From the NCBI GenBank assembly GCA_017590115.1, contig JAGGNK010013558.1, positions 8,979,752 to 9,043,751 on the forward strand: a stretch of DNA of 64,000 bases, written 5' to 3'. The notes under the pieces were generated by a model, which saw nothing but the letters and a program-made list of their open reading frames with translations, did not search any database and was not told the origin of the DNA. The stretch comes from Montifringilla adamsi. Taxonomy: Eukaryota > Chordata > Aves > Passeriformes > Passeridae. Positions within the stretch are counted from its first letter, which is position 1. Every line of letters starts with the position of its first letter. Below, piece by piece: positions 27,001 through 39,567 of the stretch. Both the position numbers and the translations under genes were made by a program.

Positions 27001-27583
27001 TTATTTTTCATCATTTTCACCCATTCCATGTGAGAGTAACAAGAAATGGCAAGCTCAGCAGAAAGTAGGGACATCATAATTTATGAGTGGTTATTAAAAG
27101 CATCAAGAAAGGGAAGTATTTAGAGGAAAAGTCTGGATTGAAAGAAATTAAAGTGTCTATAAAGATTATTAATGTAACATAACTGTGGCTCCTAGTTCAA
27201 ATAGATGAGTGTTTTTTGAGTGTGCAATATCCCTTCATTTGCTAGTAGTACAGAGTTAAGGGGAGAGATTCACTTTACTCAGTGCTCTTTGATATATCTG
27301 TGAAGAAATTGAACAAATTTAGAACATTTTTGGGCATGTTTTGGTTGGGGGTTGAAGACATGGCACTCAAAATTGCAGAAAATTTAAAAGAGAGGCAAGA
27401 TGAATGCAATAGGTAACCAGTGAAATGATAACTTTATAAAAAGGGCTGTAACTGATAACAAGATCTTACATTGTCGGTGGTCACAGATATGGAAAAATCT
27501 GTAGGAATGTGTAGAAGATTTCAATAAAAATGACAGTTTGTGGGATCGGGTAATAAAGGATATGGGATATATTAATAAAATAT
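24070..27583. other. Gene-free AT-rich sequence
   Basis: No recognised gene or repeat is present. Open frames are under about 80 codons. The only notable stretch is 26920-27020, an AT-rich block with several TAAT cores that resembles conserved non-coding DNA but has no proof of it. Confidence 0.65.
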
Positions 27584-27628
27584 TATGAATTGGAAGGCAC
27601 CCACAAAGATCATGAAACCTCAACTCTT
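27584..27628 (-). mobile_element. CR1-type LINE 3'-end remnant
   Basis: The stretch beginning GAATTGGAAGG, followed by CACAAAGATCATG and CAACTC, matches the reverse complement of the conserved CR1 3' end found throughout bird genomes, with scattered substitutions. CR1 copies are typically truncated at their 5' end and lack a poly-A tail, which fits a remnant of this size. The element would be transcribed right to left. Its right limit is uncertain because similarity fades into unique sequence. The match is from memory of the family; the subfamily is not assigned. Confidence 0.65.
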
Positions 27629-28150
27629 TAAATCAGTTGAGTTTGTTTTTAATCTCTTGGTTAGTTCTGAATCCCTTTTCGATTATCTTTAACTGCAGAT
27701 ATATATATTAATGTTGATCCTGATCTATGGTTTTATGTTGATGTGGGACTTTGATACTTCTTGAGAAGTCATAGAAAAATCAAATCCATTTCAGTATGTA
27801 GCATTGAGATGAATTTTGGGACTAGTAACAGCCCACATAAAATTTAGAACTGACTTTTTATTTTGTTAAGAAAAATGTAATTATAATGTTACTGAAATGG
27901 CAGCAAATTCAGTGAAGAAGATAAATAGATATTTGTGTGTGTACAGTTACCCAGAAAAGAAGATAAAATAACTTATTTTAGACAAGAGAAAAGCTGTCAG
28001 TATGCATCTGCACCAGTAGGAAAAAATGCCTTTAACAGAAGAATAGCCATTCAGCACATCAGGAAAGTGGCAAAATCCAAAGAGAGAGGAAGGGGAAGAA
28101 AGCAGAAGGTTTCTGCCCTAAATCCCTCAGTGATCCCCATTCCCACTGAA

Positions 28151-28185
28151 GGGGGGGAAAGGTGGGAGCGAAGGGAAGGTGAGGG
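28151..28185 (+). repeat. Four G-runs, canonical G-quadruplex pattern
   Basis: G7 at 28151-28157 is followed by GGG at 28164-28166, 28173-28175 and 28183-28185, with intervals of 6, 6 and 7 bases. This meets the standard four-run, loop-of-one-to-seven pattern. The flanking DNA from 28079 is also purine-rich. Actual folding is not shown. Confidence 0.6.
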
Positions 28186-29327
28186 TCAACCCCAAGTGCA
28201 TGATTCCTTCTTTGTACCTACTGAATGAAAGTGACAGACTTTCCTCTGTGATTTATTTTGTAATCATCTGCTTCTTAAGAGTAACTACTAACAATAGTAA
28301 ATAGTAGCACGAGTTCCAGTGCAACTTACAAAATACCATTTACACTGTGAGATGGAATCATTAGCACCTGATTTTCCAATAGTATTCTGAGACTGAAGTA
28401 CACTGAGATTTGGGTTTACAGTCCTTTTTGATTGTATTTTTAAAATATTTTATTTTAATCAGTGCTCTTTCTTCCTGTATAGGGAGAGGTTGGCTTGTGT
28501 CATCTGTTACATGAATGAAACTATGAATTTCAGACATCACTTCCAGCATCTGGGCTTTGTGCAGATGTGTGATATCTGAGCTAGGTAAGAAATACATTTA
28601 AATTACTTTCTTAATTGCTTGATTTAGGTGCTCAAAGCTATTAATAGAAATGGCTGAAGGATGAATTTTTGATAATATTTGGACAAAGAAAATATATATG
28701 GTTGGATGGTGTTAAAAGGTAATAATAACAGTGACCATAAATCTGGAAAGTTCAAGAAATTATTGTCCTCAAGAAGAATAGGTTTTATGGAGATGCTGGC
28801 ATCATTATTCTTATTCTGAGAGTTGTTTGTGTCAATATGTGCTGTTAATATGAGTAAGTGAAAACTCCTTCAGTAGCATCTCCCCCTGTGCTGTGTCTGT
28901 TACCTGAAGAAATGGGTATGTGAAGAAGCCACATTATCAAACTAGGAGTCAATTTCCTACTATTCCCACTTTTTCTCATCCAATTTTAGATAACTTGAGG
29001 GATGTTTCTGATTTCTGCCACCTGCAGCAGCGGCACTGGCAGCCCAGGGAAATGCCAGGGAGCACTCATCACAATGTTCATGTCTTCCGACATGAGAAGG
29101 ACCATTAAAGTTAAAACTCCTCCACTCTGCTTTAGATGTGTCACCTCCTGAACTGCCTGATATGGTGATTGCATGGGCAATTCTAAAATAGCTGCCCTAC
29201 CCTGCAACCCCATTTCTAGAGGAGCCATGTTTTCAGAACAGTTTCTCTTACTCTCTGCAAATCTCTGCCTTGCTCTCTAATTTAAAAAGATATTCTTTGT
29301 GTCTGCCACCTCCCTGCTCAATGTAGA

Positions 29328-29353
29328 TTGTGTGTCAGGGGGCTGACACACAA
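29328..29353. repeat. Perfect 11-bp inverted repeat with 4-nt loop
   Basis: The arms TTGTGTGTCAG (29328-29338) and CTGACACACAA (29343-29353) are exact reverse complements around a GGGG loop. Pairing does not extend beyond the arms, so the stem is much shorter than a microRNA precursor. No U-run typical of a polymerase III terminator follows closely. It could be a cruciform-forming site or chance structure. Confidence 0.85.
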
Positions 29354-32300
29354 AAGGCCTCAATCTCTTAAGAAGCTGCCACCAGAACACCTAATAGACT
29401 GTCAGTTTGAATGTTTAAATGAGACACAGCAAGGGAAGGAATAATGCTTTTAACAAAAGAGTGGTGGGTAGACTAGGAAAAAAAAAGCTCAGCTTCACTG
29501 ACAAGGTGACTGGAAATGTAGTACTTGCAGTGGAAGGGAGATATTGATGAAAGGATCAGTAACAGGTGAAAAATGGTGCTCACACTTGGGCTGCTAATGG
29601 GAAATAGAGCAAACATTTATGGCTGTAGAGAGAAGCAGGTAAGGAGTCAGGTTAGGACTAGAAGATTGGCTCCTTTGTAGGATGCAGTGCTGTCATCTCC
29701 CCCTGTGACAAGAGGTACTTTTGAGCTACATCTCTGTAGGTGATACAGATTTGGGCATGACTGAGCCCTGAAAATTGGTGTTTGTACATCCTGTTTATGT
29801 TTTAAACCATTGCAGGTAGCTATATCTTTGAAACTATCCATGACATTATTTGGGTTAGGGATTCAGCACTGAATTCCTGCATGTCAGCAGCATCTCAAAT
29901 TGCCTTGCTCACAAATGGAATGTAGAAGGAGAGAAATTGTAGGAGTTTTGATCTGTGTTGTGCAAGTGATTCATATGAACTTTGCCACTATGAAAATACA
30001 CTTGCTTTGGCACACACTCTAACCAAAGACTTCTGCTTTCTTCAAGAAAGGTGGAAAGAAGAGTTCGGCTCCTTTCTGTGACAGTAAAATAACTTTGTGA
30101 TGTTTGGTTTTGTTTTTGATTGATGGTCTTCCATAGAAATGTGTCTGTATTTTCAAAATTTAGTGATGCTAAAAAGAAGCCATTACAAGTCAGTCACAGT
30201 CTCTTTCTTCCTCCCTAGTCCTGACTGGGATCCACTCATGCCTTTGGCTACCTGTTTTGCCAATAATTTTCCAGTTAACAGGTGGCAAGCCCCATGTTGC
30301 TGGATGTTATTAAATAAATGGTTTTCCAGATGGCTATAATATTGTATCTTTAAATAAAAGTACACAAGCTTAGTATCAGCACCTTATTTGTGGAATGCTT
30401 TTGGCTCCTGAACTGCTTGTTGAAATTGTTGTGAGCCATTTGGTCACTGAGAAGTAATTGTGTATTACTGTAGACAACAAGCTGTTTGCATTAATTAGCA
30501 ATCCAAACATATTGCCAAATGGGAATAACAAGTCTTTGACATCTCTGCAGATCCTGGTAACCGAAGCAATGCAAACTCATGGATTGTCCATTGCTGCATG
30601 TTTATTGTGTGAACTTCCAGTCTGCCCATCTGCAAAACCACCAGGGACACAGCTGGGAGAAATAAAAGCTAAGGCAGGAGAATCAGCGTGTGAAGGTACA
30701 AGGGGTTTGTAAAACATCATCAGTTTTTGCAGCAAAAGTAACTTCTGTGATCATTTAATGTGGCTTCCAAACATGGGAAATGGTAAATGTTGTCTTGCTT
30801 ATGTGTGCTATTTTCATGTAAGTGATCAGAGGTACCCTGAACCAGCCTTAGGGAAGCACGGTATGGCATGAGAGAGGGACAACCTTGTGAACACAGCACA
30901 GTGATCCACCTTGGCTGAGGCCATGGACAGGCCAGATCTCATGGACTTAACCTCAGAAAGAATTCTAGCCATTCTCTCTCTCTCCCATTGCACTTTTGAA
31001 GGCATAGGAGTTAGACAGCAGTGCCTCCACAGAAGTACATTTGGATGGAGAAGGTGCCCTTGGCTGAACAGCTAGATAGGAGACACTTTTATCCTGTTTT
31101 GTTGGGTTTTGGGAGGTTTTTGTTAAAACTGGTTGACAGATCATGAAAATATGGGGAAAACTGCAAGAGAGCAGGAACTTTGTTCCATGTGGAAAAAGTG
31201 GCATGAAGATAAAAAAGGTATCTCTATAGAATTGAACTAAAAGTGACGTTGGGGAGGTTTCCCCTTTTGTCAGTTAACTTGCACCTTCTCTTGAAAAATG
31301 TTATACAATATCAACTGCATCCTAAACGGCAATTGTTGTGATAGGCACTATGAAAACTTTGGGATTCATAGTATTTCCTGTGTAGTACTGTTTACCTTCC
31401 TCAAGGCTTTTTGAAAATGTTCTCCTTAGTGGGAAAGTTTAATGTGAAAAATTAGGAGTAAAGAACCCAGAGTAGTCTGGACCCAGGGGAAGAAGCATTC
31501 ATAGGGAGAGTGGAAACTGTGGGTTTAAAATTTTAGAACTCTAGCTCTTCACATTCCTCCTTGCTTGGGAGTCCCAGCTTGATTTTTGATGACCTCTGAA
31601 GTCTTTGTTGACAAAGGTAGTCAGGAAGAAAATTTTAAATTTTTTTTGGAGGACAAATTAACTCCATGCTGCATCCATTTATCTTTTAAAATCAAATTAA
31701 TTGTGTAGGCATAAGGTGTTTTAAAGCATTACCTTCCTGGACCTAAGCTAATAAGTGCGTGTGTCTCTGAAAACTCTTGTGCTGCTGTGGTGGATTGGCA
31801 TCATTTTCTCTATGTGTTTTGTAGTGCAAGTGATAAAACCAGTTTTGACTCCAGTGTGCAGATTTGTACCCCCTGAGCTAGGAAATGTGGATGTTTGAAA
31901 TCCAGCAGTGGTTCCTGCCTCTTTTGTGTTGTGTAGAGAGCAAAGGCACAGTGGGAGAGAGGAAGGAAAAATACATCGAGGTGCAGGTCAGTGCTTTGCT
32001 TTTTGACTTTTTTGCAGGAATGCTTGTACTGGTAAATGCATTTTTTCATTTAACCTGTGCTTAAGAATTACTAAAATGCCAGGTCCTCTGAGTTATTAAG
32101 CACGGTATAATGAACCCTTTGCAGAAAATAACTAGAATGTGATCTATGTCTGCAGAGGAAGGAAAGGAGCAAAACACATTAAAAAATAAATTAATGTAAT
32201 GCAAAATAGCCTTAGTTCCAGTGCACAGAAATTTAAAATTGCACTGATCTTGTTAAGTTGCTCTTCCAGAAGATGCTGCACATTCTGTGCAGAAGTACAG

Positions 32301-32577
32301 TATGATGATGAGTGTCATTCAAAATTAGGATCTTTCATATTGAGAGTGTTTCACACACATATTTGGCATGTACAGATAGAGACATTTCAATGAAGCAAGA
32401 TATCATCCAGACAGGAGCTCTTAACAAACAATTCCCACCAGGGGCTTGGGGATGTAGTTTTCTAGTGATCCTGGATTTTGACTTTTTTATTTACTTTTTT
32501 CTTCTCTAAGATGTGTTGCTTTTTATTTACTTTCAAAAGGCAATGTGCTGACATAATCTTTTAGGATCTCCTTCATA

Positions 32578-32598
32578 CCTCCAGGGTTACACTGGAGG
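32578..32598. repeat. 7-bp inverted repeat with 7-nt loop
   Basis: CCTCCAG and CTGGAGG flank a 7-base spacer. It is a small stem-loop that would be unremarkable alone, listed because it is the only structure noted in this gene-free stretch. Confidence 0.6.
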
Positions 32599-33000
32599 TC
32601 AGGGCTGTATTCTCAGCTCCTGGTGGCTTGGTATGAATAAATTGATTTTGAAATAACTAAATAAATTTCTTTGATAGGATAAGCAAAGATAAAGCATTTT
32701 CATCAAAGGCCTCAAAGCCAGCATAATTGGCTAATAAATAAATAAGGAAAACCACTTTTCTGTCCTTCAGAATAGCATCTCTCACACAATGTTTTTCATA
32801 ACTGCAGGGTTCACTGGCCTTAGACTCATGTGACTTCAGTTCCCACTTGAGACTTATGACTCCTTCTTAGAGTTTCCAGGGGAAACTGATGTCCTGTGTG
32901 CTCCCTAAGGAAATGTAACTGTGAGCAGGGCACTGTGTGGTGATGGGGGCCATTTAATAGGGAATCATCTGAGGGGACTTTGTGCCAACACTTGAGAGAA

Positions 33001-33370
33001 GATCATGGATTCAGGCAGCTCTCTTGGCCATGCAGGGAGATGTACAAAGCCCTGTGTAAGCCTTGGAGTTAAAGCAGATTGGACAAGAGAGGCAAACTGA
33101 GCAGCTCCTCCCTGCAGGGGCTGCAGAGTGAGAGCAGGAGCTGCGGAGGAGGGCACTGCAGTGGGCAGCGTGGCTGGCCTGGGTCTCAGCCCTGGCTGGG
33201 GCTGTTGTGTTTGGAGCAGTGGCAGCCTGGCCTTGGGTGTGAAGCAGCCCTGGGACATTTGAGCAGGTCAGGATCAGCCTGTGTGCAGTGCTGCAGACAC
33301 TGGTCATGGGAACAGGCTGGACTCAGAGTGCTGTGCTGCCTGGGCTAGAGAGCCGCCATCTGGGCCTTGA
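33001..33370. other. Strongly GC-rich block, origin unknown
   Basis: A hand count of 33121-33240 gives 80 G or C in 120, against an AT-rich background on both sides. Open frames of 89-98 codons on both strands overlap here and are explained by the low stop-codon rate. The plus strand is rich in CTG, CAG and TGG triplets and poor in CpG, so it is not a typical CpG island. It might be an old GC-rich transposable element, a retroposed sequence, or an exon of a non-coding RNA. I do not recognise it. Confidence 0.4.
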
Positions 33371-33518
33371 CAAGCAGAGCGGTTTGGGGAGGTTTTTTTG
33401 TTGTGTTAGACATTTTTTGCCTTCTGTTCTTTTGCAAAACTCATTGGACATTTTCAGAATGGCTTGATTTCGTCTATTTCTTCTGTATTATGACCTGAAT
33501 TAAAGGGGGCAGGGAGTG

Positions 33519-33534
33519 AAAAAAAAAAAAAAAA
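33519..33534 (+). repeat. Poly-A run of 16
   Basis: Sixteen uninterrupted A lie about 150 bases to the right of the GC-rich block. A retroposed copy in plus orientation would end in such a run, but the sequence between the block and the run is AT-rich and unlike a transcript end, so the link is weak. Confidence 0.8.
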
Positions 33535-36500
33535 GGATTTAAAAAAGCTCCCATAGGAAGTAAACTGGACTTTTAATTTTTGGTCAAAGCAAAATTTTTA
33601 GGTTGTGTTTCACTTAATTTGACTGCACTCCTTATTTCTAAAGCCATGTTTATTTGCATGGAGGCTGAGTTGTGAAAAGGGAAGGTGTGCCTGAGAATGA
33701 AATTGAGCAAGATGCTTTCAGCTTGTCTGGCTTTGATTACTTGTCAGGAGCAAGTGTTGCTCTGTTACTGAACCTGTTAGTGTTATGCAGTTCTGCTTTT
33801 CCTCAAAAAACTCCATCAGATGTATTTACATGTCCCCTTGGATGAAAGCCCCAGAGCTAGGCAGGGGTGTCCCTGCTACCTCTTGTACTGTGAAGTAGTT
33901 TTGCAATTTTGCTTTTGAACCTGGAATGATATTTTAGTCTTGTATCAGTGTAGGGTATTAATCACATATAAATCTTCTTGGTGTCTCTTCAGAGATGAAG
34001 ACTTAGCCTTAAAAAACTCATTTAATAGTTATTTCATAAAACCAATGCCTGCATACTTTTGTTCCCCTTTGTGTTTTTCTAGTCACACTTCATTGAGGTG
34101 AAAACAATTTATTTGCTTCTCTTGCCAGGATATGTCGATCTGACAGTGAAAATAAGATGTCATTTTCAGTGTCTCATCTGATCAACAGCATAGACAGCCA
34201 TCAACAAAATATTTACATTTTTCAGTGATGATTATGGATGAGAATGCATAAATCAAGGTTGTTTTACATTTTATAATCTAAATTGACATATATGAATTGA
34301 TTCTGAAGTTTCATTAGGACTAGAAAGTGCCAAAATGATTCACTGAACTCTAAGCGTGGCAATAACCATTGAAAACAATCAAAATCAGGGCTATTCCTCC
34401 TTATATTAATTTTTTAACTAGTTTTCAGCTCATTCTTGCCAGTAGCTCCTAGTGATATTTGGTGTAAAAGAAGGTAAATGTTCTGATTATTGTTTTTAAC
34501 TTTTTGCTTATAATCTAAATTTCTGCATTAGGCATATTACCAGAGAGTTGCTAATAGGCAAAGTTAAATCTGCTTTTAGTTTTCCATATTTTTTAATGCC
34601 TAGCCAATTTATATATTATCTACAGTTTTGCATTTATCTGTAATTTCCAATAAGCTAGGTCATGTTCTTAATTCTTTTATCTGGTATCTTCTTGCCTCCT
34701 AAATACTCTGAAAACTTTGAGACTGTGTCTCTTAAATGTAAACTCTGCCAGATATTGAGTCACTGAACTCTTGTGAGAACTTTGGTGATCGCAATGCTGT
34801 CAACTACCTTTAAACTTTTTGTATGCTTTTATAAGTATCTCATGTGTTCTCACAGGTGCTCTAATAGCCTTGGGTCCTTCTTTAATGACCCATACAGACA
34901 TATCTGTAGAATAGTCAAAAAGAACACAATAAAAGACAGTTAAATACCATATATATGTCTTAAAGATTCTTTAGGGATCATTCAGTCACTGCAACCCCTT
35001 AAGTTGAAGCAAACAAGCTCATAAGCCAGCTCAGCTTTTCAGCTGGGGGATGGAAGTTCTTTCCCACAACAGAAAAAAGCAGTTCTCAAGTACAGCTGGT
35101 GTGTTGGGGATGTGGTGCAGCAAACACAGACAGGAAGGACTGGCCATCCATCATTTGACACTAGTCTGTTGGTCTTGCAGAGGTTATAGAAAAGCAAACC
35201 AAGGTGGGGAAAAAGAATTATTTTATACATTAAAAGTTCCAGTTCAAGTTTTACTTCTGTTATTTGTATTTTTACCCTCTGTTTTGATGCTGGAGTGGAA
35301 AGTGTTGTGCAAATAGCCAGCTAAGGCTGAACAGCAGCTCCTTGTTTCTGCTGCTGGGAAAGCCCAAATGATGCAGTTACACTTGTGCAGAATCCATGAG
35401 CAATCCATGACATAGATGTGAGGTCACTCCAGGGTGACTTTGGTAATTCTACTCAGGTGCTGTCATCTCTACTGCATTCCCAATGCAGTGGGCTGAGACT
35501 TCCATGGATTTGCAACAGCTTCATGGATGCAGATGTCCACCTGCATGATGGATCCATGAATGGATCCCAGCTTGGTTTCCTTAAATGTTTCTAGTGTTTC
35601 TCAAAAATGGCATAATCTCTGTGCTCCCAGATGCTCTACAATGCTTTGAGTGTTGTTTTAACACCTCTTCTGAACAGAGAACCTTTCCTACACTGGAAAC
35701 TTAGAAAGAAAGTACATGGGATCTGAATCTGGCATTCCCAGTATCCAAATAAATGATAACATACAGTGACCAGAAAAGTGCTAATTTCTGAAGGCAGCAG
35801 GCTTCTATACAGCATGAAATGAAGTATTAAACATTTTTTCAAGCTGGTGACCTTTTACACTGGGGAGGGAGGATGTAAAACCTGACATTTTTTCACTGAT
35901 CACCTTTCACAAGAATAAAAAAATACCACCTTTAATCAGTGACTGATAAATGCTCTTTTTTGGTTTTGAAATGTTCTACGATTAATTGCACACACTAGCT
36001 TAGAAAAATTGCTACAGACTCATAATGACAGGATTTATCTGAAATTATGTAAAATTGGTTTAAGTATTTTTTTTTTTAATAAGAGTTTTCATTGTCTTTA
36101 GGCAGGAGTGAGTTACTCCTCAGTGTGTGTAATTGTACCTGGTAGTCATTGCTAAGGAAAGAAAAAACCGCCTTCAGTGTTTTTTGGTCCCAGTTCTCCC
36201 TTCCAGTATGCCTCCTCACTGCTTCTTTTTTCAGCCAGAGCTGAAAAAAGAAAAGTGTTTAGCATGGAAACACAGCCACAGTAGCAGGATGTCCAACATG
36301 TGTCAGTTTTATAAAGTATAATTCATGAGGAATGCTGAAACCCAAGTTGTTGAAGGGCATAAACACAGAGAGCTAATATTCTTCAGGCAAATCCAAAGTT
36401 ATTTTGATATAAGACAACTTCTGGCAGGTTACCTTCTGTCCTTCCTGCAGTAAAATAATGGCTTTTGTCACTTGTTTTTAATTTCAAACTGATGTGCTGG

Positions 36501-39500
36501 AAGTATCTATTTCAAAGATGAAGGAAAAGTAAGACAAAAAGAGATTGTTACTTTTCCCAAATCAGTTTGATTTCTGTCATTACAAAACAATACCTTTCCA
36601 GCAGATGTCTTTGAACACCAGCCAGCACTATGACAGATAACTTATAGCTGCTCTGATTATTCATGCAGATATCAGCAGGTTATTCCAAAAGGGCTTTATT
36701 TCATATTGTTAAAGCTATTCTCTAAAAGAAACAGTAATCTTTCTGATGAGCATGGGGAACAATTTCTTCCATACCAGTCCAATTTATTTGGACCCTCTGA
36801 TTGGTGCTTTCAGCTAGCTCTCTAAGCACAATATTAATTATTCATTAAGGTACTTGAAGGGAGAATATTTGCATAGCCATACTGCAAAATTGATGAGGCT
36901 TTGCCTATGCACTGTAGGAATAGCTTTCAACTTAGTGCTAAAACTAGAGATGATACTAATAAAATTATTTTAAAAAATTATCTAAAAAGCCAACAATAAT
37001 TTGAACTTTCTCATAACCACAGAACATTTATTTTTATAGCACCCACATGTCCTATTGAGAGATCATGACAATATTTCTACAGCTGGTCATGTGGGTATAG
37101 AATAAAAAAAATAATAATCCTCAAGAACCTTTGTATAATAAAAGGTCATAATGGGGATAATAGATAGTAAAAAGGGAGAAAGAGCTTTTCTGTGAGTGGG
37201 AGGAAAGAGTAAGCCTGACATTTAATGTACTTATCTCCACTTGGAAACACACAGACTGGGTTTATGGAAAATTGTAGTGCTGTCCTTAAATGGGCAGAGG
37301 GTCATCTGCTTACTAAAAGGTTGGGATACTCCTCTTTGTGTGTGCATGTTAAGGTGCAGTTACTTCTAAAATGGTAAATTAAAAAAATAATCCAAACTTT
37401 TAAATTCAAACTTTTTTAAAAACAGTAAAAATTGAAAAATATCTTGGTAACTGGGAAAGCTGCAAAGGGGCTGCACTGTAGCCTGGCTGCAGTCCCCACA
37501 GCCCTTTTGCAGATGAGGGAACCCAGCTGGAACACGTTTGAGCTTTTAATCATGCCTTACTCCTTTCCCCCAGACCTTGAGCTGTACAGGGGGGAAGTTC
37601 TTGCTTCACACCCCGCAGAAAAATGGAGTGACTGCAGGAGCTTGTGCCTGAGTTTCAGTATTTTCATTCACTTTCTCAGTAATGCCACTCTGTGTGAAAC
37701 ACAGACTGCTTCCTACTCTCTAATCGGGCACCCTTGTTAGCAGGGAAGGAAGGAAGGAATGCTCCCAGTTTGCGAACTTAGGGCAGCAGTGCCATCAGTT
37801 TTGGTAAACATTGAATGAGAATTGGTTGGTTTGTCAAAAAGCAGGCTTACAGCCTGTGATTTCGATGGCTAAAATTCTGATAGGAGAGGTGAGTTTCCAC
37901 TCACAAGGATGGAATAATATTTGTGGGATTATCTTTCAGAAGGTACTGAAACACATACAAGAAGAAAGTGACCGCTTGCTGGAAATGTCAACAGGGAATC
38001 AAGAGCAATATAGTTCATTTTTTGTTCATTGCAATTTTTAAAAAATTCTATTTCTAACCTTATTTCAACACCTTTGGGAAAATAGTAGATTTGCAATATT
38101 AAAACCATTTGAAAACTAGAATATGGTTCAGTTTCAGTACAATTCTGCTGAATCTAAAAATGTTTGAATACGCTGGAAAACTAATTTTAGTGTAGATTTC
38201 TTGAGAAACCATTACAATGTAAACTGAAATATTGCCAAATCAAATGCCTTTTAATCATAAAAATTAAATAAATTAAACAGAAAATAATATGCTAAGGTAA
38301 TTTTGTATTTCAGCACACACAGAAATTCAAGTGATTCCTATTTGAGTGCCAAAGGGCTTTTTAACTGCCATTTGTTGTGTTTTAGGAGGTGCAGAGAAAA
38401 TGTATTTGTTGATGCACTGATGAAACAAGGTTTGGAAATGTCTTTGAATGCCAAGATACAAAAGATACCATAGATAATGAAGCAGGTCATCTTTAATTTC
38501 AAGTCTTTTTATTTTGTACATGAGTAAAATGTTTTGGGTTTCACAGAAGGAATTTGGATGTTCAATTTGCATCGTAACTAAGGGTAATTCAACATCCCAA
38601 TCTCCTGAGAGTCTTTGAAAATATTATAATCTTACCTAAAATCTCATTTGCTTTGTTTTGCCTTTAATGGTTCTATACACAACCTGGGCATTATTAAAAT
38701 GCCCTTTAAAATGAGCCTGAAAATATTGGGATTCCATTTTGAAACAGGCTGAATATAATTGAAGGTATTAGGAGAGGGAAAGGCTGAAATGAATGGCAGA
38801 AAAGGCATATGTGCTAGTCCTGTGCTGGAATCAGAGGCACTAACAATGGGATTGGAAAAATGCAGTCTACGTTATAAGAGAATATGAATTTCATCAGTAT
38901 TCATAACGTATGTTGATATTCCATCAGTGAAATGCTGCTGTAAGCATCAGCCCATCTGCATGCAGAACAGTGCTCTCTTAAATAGGAAAATAAATGAAGA
39001 GTTAGCCCTGATATGGGGGATGTTTCAGACTATTTCCTTAAATTGAAAATTCAGCAGCCTTGGTATGATTGCTGATTTCTAAATTTTTTAAGAGATAACC
39101 ATAAGTTATAAGAAGTAACCACAACTGAAATAAAAATAAATATTTCAAGGCAGTTTTGATAAGCATTTGGGACTTCATCTGAATGTAGTGCTAGACCTCA
39201 GAGTTGTTACACTTCCCACCCTCTTTTAGTTTCCCCAACTCATTTCTCTCAATGCAGTCTTTGGAAAACATGCCCCACAAGATATAATACAGTCTACAAT
39301 ATCCAAAATGTTTTGGATTGCCTCTGCTTGGGTTGGACAACTTAAGCTAAATTTTCCTCTCTGATTCACATGAATTAAAATGTACAAACCAGCCATTTTT
39401 CTGCTGCTTGTACAGATAATACTGCCTACACATCTGTGCTTTTCCCAAAAGAAACTATTTTTTTCACATTTTTTCATACTTATTTTGGTTTTATGTGATT

Positions 39501-39508
39501 TTTTAGGT

Positions 39509-39509
<1 letters not shown>

Positions 39510-39566
<57 letters not shown>
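39510..39566 (+). repeat. 57-nt poly-T homopolymer
   Basis: An uninterrupted run of 57 T is preceded by TAGGTG and followed by GTGG. The flanking tetranucleotide to the right is the same as at the other long T run near 13.1 kb, and both have GGTG close to the left edge. It may be the tail of a minus-strand retroposed sequence or an expanded homopolymer. The true length is uncertain for technical reasons. Confidence 0.9.

Positions 39567-39567
<1 letters not shown>

Larger units (their letters stand above)
27629..39509. other. Gene-free sequence with one GC-rich block
   Basis: No coding gene is recognised. The stretch holds the G-run motif at 28151, the hairpins at 29328 and 32578, the GC-rich block at 33001-33370, a poly-A run at 33519 and an octamer-bearing candidate element near 36.8 kb. 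Open frames of about 100 codons at 27935-28228 and 37432-37740 show no domain; the first is rich in Lys, Arg and Gly because it covers purine-rich DNA. Confidence 0.65.
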
